In this document: positions 61,786-64,000 of the stretch, piece by piece
Layout of the letters: each line of letters starts with the position of its first letter
How positions within the stretch are numbered: the first letter of the stretch is position 1
Origin: an uncultured Bacteroidia bacterium
GTDB taxonomy: Bacteria > Bacteroidota > Bacteroidia > Bacteroidales > UBA932
Direction: 5' to 3'
Assembly (NCBI GenBank): GCA_902789445.1
Contig: CADAOB010000004.1
Coordinates: 1 to 64,000, forward strand
DNA: 64,000 bases
Notes under the pieces: generated by a model
What the model was told of the DNA's origin: nothing
What the model saw: only the letters and a program-made list of their open reading frames with translations
Database searches by the model: none
Position numbers and translations under genes: made by a program

Positions 61786-62633
61786 ATCGGACATAGCATT
61801 TTTGTTGTTATATGGACCGATGAGATAAGGTTTTCCAGCGGTAGAGCTGCCCAGTCCGATATAGGTAGTGAACATCCAAAATGGCTTTTCTCTCTCCTGT
61901 CCACTCCGTTCACCTCGTACACTTTGACCTTGCCCTGTGGACGTGGAAAGTAGATGCGGCAGCGGTTTGGCACAAGCATCATATATCTTTGGAGCCATGA
62001 ACCCACATGACTCCATATTTTTTGCTCCGCCGATAACTGAGGTGCCGGATTACGTCTGGTCCCGCCAGTACGATAAGCCTTGTTTTGTGCCTGGCAGGCC
62101 GATAAAGAACCCCCAAAGACACCAGCCGAAGGATTTTACATCCCGATGCCGAATCGGCCCTGCATGCCGCAAAGAAAGCCTGCCGCCGGTGCCCGGGTCG
62201 ATGGTATGGCCGCTCTTCCTCCAAAGCCGATGCTGCCGAATTCCTGGTCTACGAGGGCATCATGGTCGTGGAGCACCATGTCGTAGGACGATAGAGCCGA
62301 AGGAAGGGTTTGGGCCGATAGTTCCCAGCACCGGCGGCAGTGCAGCTCAGGCCGATATAGAAAGCGGTCATCCGCATCCGGCAGTCCAGCAGAGCTGGCC
62401 AGCCCAATGCGGCCAGGACGGCACATATAAAGGAAAAAAGGTATGGGAGACTGTGGCCGGACAAGTCGTCCACAGACTCCCATCTGGTTTATCCCCCAAC
62501 CCCCAGGGGAGATAATCGCCCGGGAGGCGGATTACCGGCGCGACCGTCAGTGCGGTGCGAAGGTCCTTCCTTCGAATCCCCCGTGCGAGGCGGGACATGT
62601 CAACTTTATCATTTTCGTTTAAACAAAGCTCCC
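61786..62633. other. 848-base region without a confident gene, probably decayed
   Basis: Several open frames exist on both strands but none shows a recognisable protein from end to end. Short coding-like stretches in mixed frames (for example DAESALHAAKKACRRC on plus, WCLWGFFIGLPGTKQGLSYW on minus) suggest decayed small membrane protein genes. A long hairpin TGGGAGACTGTGG/CCACAGACTCCCA (62444-62456 with 62470-62482, one A-A mismatch) lies near the right end, then TTATCCCC/GGGGAGATAA and CGAAGG/CCTTCG palindromes. Confidence 0.45.
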
Positions 62634-62732
62634 AAAATCTGCGCTGAACAGGTAAAACCGTTAAATAAATTTTGCGCTGAGTCGGAATTATTGGGAGATA
62701 AATTTTGCGCAAGCGGAAAAACATGCTATATT
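62634..62732 (+). repeat. Three 33-nt-phased copies of a TTTTGCGC motif
   Basis: AAAATCTGCGCTGA (62634-62647), AAATTTTGCGCTGA (62667-62680) and AAATTTTGCGCAAG (62700-62713) begin exactly 33 bases apart; the 13-mer ATAAATTTTGCGC is identical in the second and third. The sequence between copies is not conserved. The third copy contains the -33 element of the next gene. Confidence 0.7.
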
Positions 62733-62734
62733 TG
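62704..62734 (+). promoter_or_regulatory. Promoter of the AAA/DUF4143 gene
   Basis: TTTG at 62704-62707, a 19-base spacer and a perfect TATATTTG at 62727-62734. The leader is about 20 bases. Confidence 0.75.
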
Positions 62735-62757
62735 TGGCAGTTAAATCGACTGTGATT

Positions 62758-64000
62758 ATGGAAGAAAGGGTCTTTAAAAGAAAGTTTTATGAGAAGATGC
62801 TCGCCTGGAAGCGGGACAAGGACGGAAAAACAGCCTTGCTTATCAAAGGAGCCCGCCGTGTCGGCAAGTCAACCATTGCAGAGGAATTCGCCAAAAACGA
62901 ATATGAATCCTATATTTTAGTTGACTTTACCAAGGTCGGTCCGGAGATTCCCGCCCTTTTCGACGATGTCTCCGACCTTGACCGTATCTTCATGGCCCTC
63001 CAATTCTACTTCAATGTAACGCTTGTTCCACGCAAATCTGTGATTATCCTGGACGAGATTCAGGAGTGTCCCAAAGCTCGTCAGGCCATCAAAGAACTGG
63101 TAGGAGACCACAGATACGATTATATTGAAACCGGCTCCCTGATCAGTATCAAGAAAAAAACGCAGAATATCCGAATCCCAAGTGAGGAAACTCGCTTGAC
63201 GATGTATCCGATGGACTATGAAGAATTCCGCTGGGCACTGGGAGACCAGACAAGTGTTCCTCTTCTACAGCAGGCATTTGCGGCCAAGCAGCCGCTCGGT
63301 GATGCTGCTCACCGCAAAATCATGCGTGATCTTCGCCTGTATATGCTTGTAGGTGGAATGCCACAGGCTGTGAATACATATCTTGATACTAATAATCTTT
63401 CGCTTGTCGATGGGACGAAACGCGAAATCCTCGAACTATACAATGATGATTTCTACAAAATAGACCCTACGGGTAAAGCTGCAAGTCTGTTCAAAGCAAT
63501 ACCAGCCCAACTCTATGGGAACGCCCACCGGTATCAGACGACTCCGGTCATCGGGAAAGTCGAGGACGATGCCCTGCTTGCCTTGCTGCACGAAATGGAG
63601 GAAAGCAAAACGGTAAACATCGCTCACCATGTAGATGACCCCAATGTAGGGCTTCCAATGACAGATAACCTCAGCAGTTTCAAGATGTATGTTGGAGACA
63701 CCGGGCTCTTTGTAACGCTGGCCTTTGCCGACAAAGAGGCGACGGAGAATATCATCTACCAAAAACTTCTCACCGACAGACTCTCCGCCAACCTGGGTTA
63801 CGTGTATGAAAACATCATCGCACAGATGCTCACGGCATCAGGCAACAAACTATTCTTCCACACCTTCCCGGACGATAATAAGCATATCTGCGAAATTGAT
63901 TTCCTGCTCTCACGCTCCCAGAAGATTTGTCCAATTGAAGTAAAGTCTTCTGGGTATAAAGCACACAAATCACTGGATCTTTTCTGCGAAAAGTATTCAG
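62758..64000 (+). CDS. AAA-family ATPase with DUF4143 domain (3' truncated by window edge)
   Basis: Open from ATG 62758 to the window end, 414 codons visible. The N-terminal AAA_14 domain has Walker A KGARRVGKSTIAEEF (about residues 25-39), Walker B VIILDEIQECP (about 99-109) and the sensor-like YIETGSLISI. The middle part YMLVGGMPQAVN is the usual junction of this family. The C-terminal DUF4143 region includes ENIIAQMLTASGNKLFF and EIDFLLSRSQKICPIEVKSSG, a D-x-n-E-x-K pattern like PD-(D/E)XK nucleases. These solitary ATPases are very common in Bacteroidetes and Archaea and their role is unsettled. It sits behind a repeated operator-like sequence. Confidence 0.88.
   Translation, partial: MEERVFKRKFYEKMLAWKRDKDGKTALLIKGARRVGKSTIAEEFAKNEYESYILVDFTKVGPEIPALFDDVSDLDRIFMALQFYFNVTLVPRKSVIILDEIQECPKARQAIKELVGDHRYDYIETGSLISIKKKTQNIRIPSEETRLTMYPMDYEEFRWALGDQTSVPLLQQAFAAKQPLGDAAHRKIMRDLRLYMLVGGMPQAVNTYLDTNNLSLVDGTKREILELYNDDFYKIDPTGKAASLFKAIPAQLYGNAHRYQTTPVIGKVEDDALLALLHEMEESKTVNIAHHVDDPNVGLPMTDNLSSFKMYVGDTGLFVTLAFADKEATENIIYQKLLTDRLSANLGYVYENIIAQMLTASGNKLFFHTFPDDNKHICEIDFLLSRSQKICPIEVKSSGYKAHKSLDLFCEKYS

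Noticed and set aside
61693-62016. Minus-strand frame of 107 codons upstream of the secreted hypothetical gene
   Set aside because: It contains the promoter of that gene and continues in another frame into its signal peptide; only weak coding character.
61937-62515. Plus-strand frame of 192 codons
   Set aside because: Cys/Pro/Arg-rich composition with no pattern, no promoter or ribosome-binding context, and palindromes inside it.
62540-62600. A possible tRNA 3' half (CCTTCGAATCCCCC resembles a T arm)
   Set aside because: No 5' stem complements the C run and no anticodon arm or acceptor stem can be built upstream.
62634-62732. Possible CRISPR array because of 33-base periodic repeats
   Set aside because: Only about 13 bases are conserved per unit, there are three units, and the last forms part of a promoter; no cas genes are nearby.

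Overview
The window is a high-GC chromosomal segment of a member of the Bacteroidota, most likely an uncultured Bacteroidales. The evidence is a SusC/SusD pair, a PorV/PorQ-family protein, KorAB, the Bacteroidetes-type small RNA polymerase omega protein, a lysyl-tRNA synthetase/Skp/BamA/BamD gene complement of Bacteroidales type, and many promoters of the Bacteroidetes form TTTG-N19..21-TAnnTTTG. The genus cannot be fixed from this sequence alone. Most of the window is dense housekeeping DNA. Accessory or decayed DNA is concentrated after about 57.7 kb.

Layout. 1-9.8 kb: a 5'-truncated HipA-like kinase; recJ and lysS fired from overlapping divergent promoters; a translationally coupled lysS - SpoU methyltransferase - aroE string ending in a frameshifted membrane-anchored LuxR-type HTH gene; ssb; and two tandem paralogous MFS carriers. 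9.9-26.6 kb: purA-dxs, four tRNAs (Thr, Tyr, Gly, Thr) with tuf, tRNA-Trp, then secE-nusG-rplKAJL-rpoBC and a gamma-carbonic-anhydrase-like gene, which meets murI tail to tail with overlapping 3' ends. 27.6-37.3 kb: a nutrient-uptake and secretion locus (SusC, SusD, Calx-beta lipoprotein, terminator; then a second unit with an unknown secreted protein, a subtilisin-like protease carrying a type IX secretion sorting domain, and a PorV/PorQ-like barrel). 37.3-37.6 kb: a highly structured non-coding block of nested inverted repeats.

37.6-57.7 kb: gdhA and korAB (2-oxoglutarate metabolism); an envelope-biogenesis operon nadK-uppS-bamA-skp-skp; pdxJ back to back with nadK across a 32-bp palindromic promoter; a third Skp-like gene and a LysM/receptor-like protein; then the minus-strand operon Gate-domain protein - trxB - bamD - rpoZ - recN - nagB; a GDPD lipoprotein; and a CMD-cupin protein with an out-of-frame signal peptide upstream. 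58-64 kb: a DUF5131 protein with an added cysteine cluster, a flavodoxin-like reductase, several small unknown proteins separated by hairpin-rich or decayed DNA, and a 3'-truncated AAA/DUF4143 ATPase behind a triple 33-nt-phased repeat.

The features most worth following up are the SusCD-protease-PorV module, the cloverleaf-like inverted-repeat block at 37.3-37.6 kb, the T9 frameshift in the HTH gene, the palindromic near-leaderless nadK/pdxJ promoter, and the phased repeat in front of the AAA/DUF4143 gene. No complete mobile element, CRISPR array, rRNA gene or recognisable new defence system was found.
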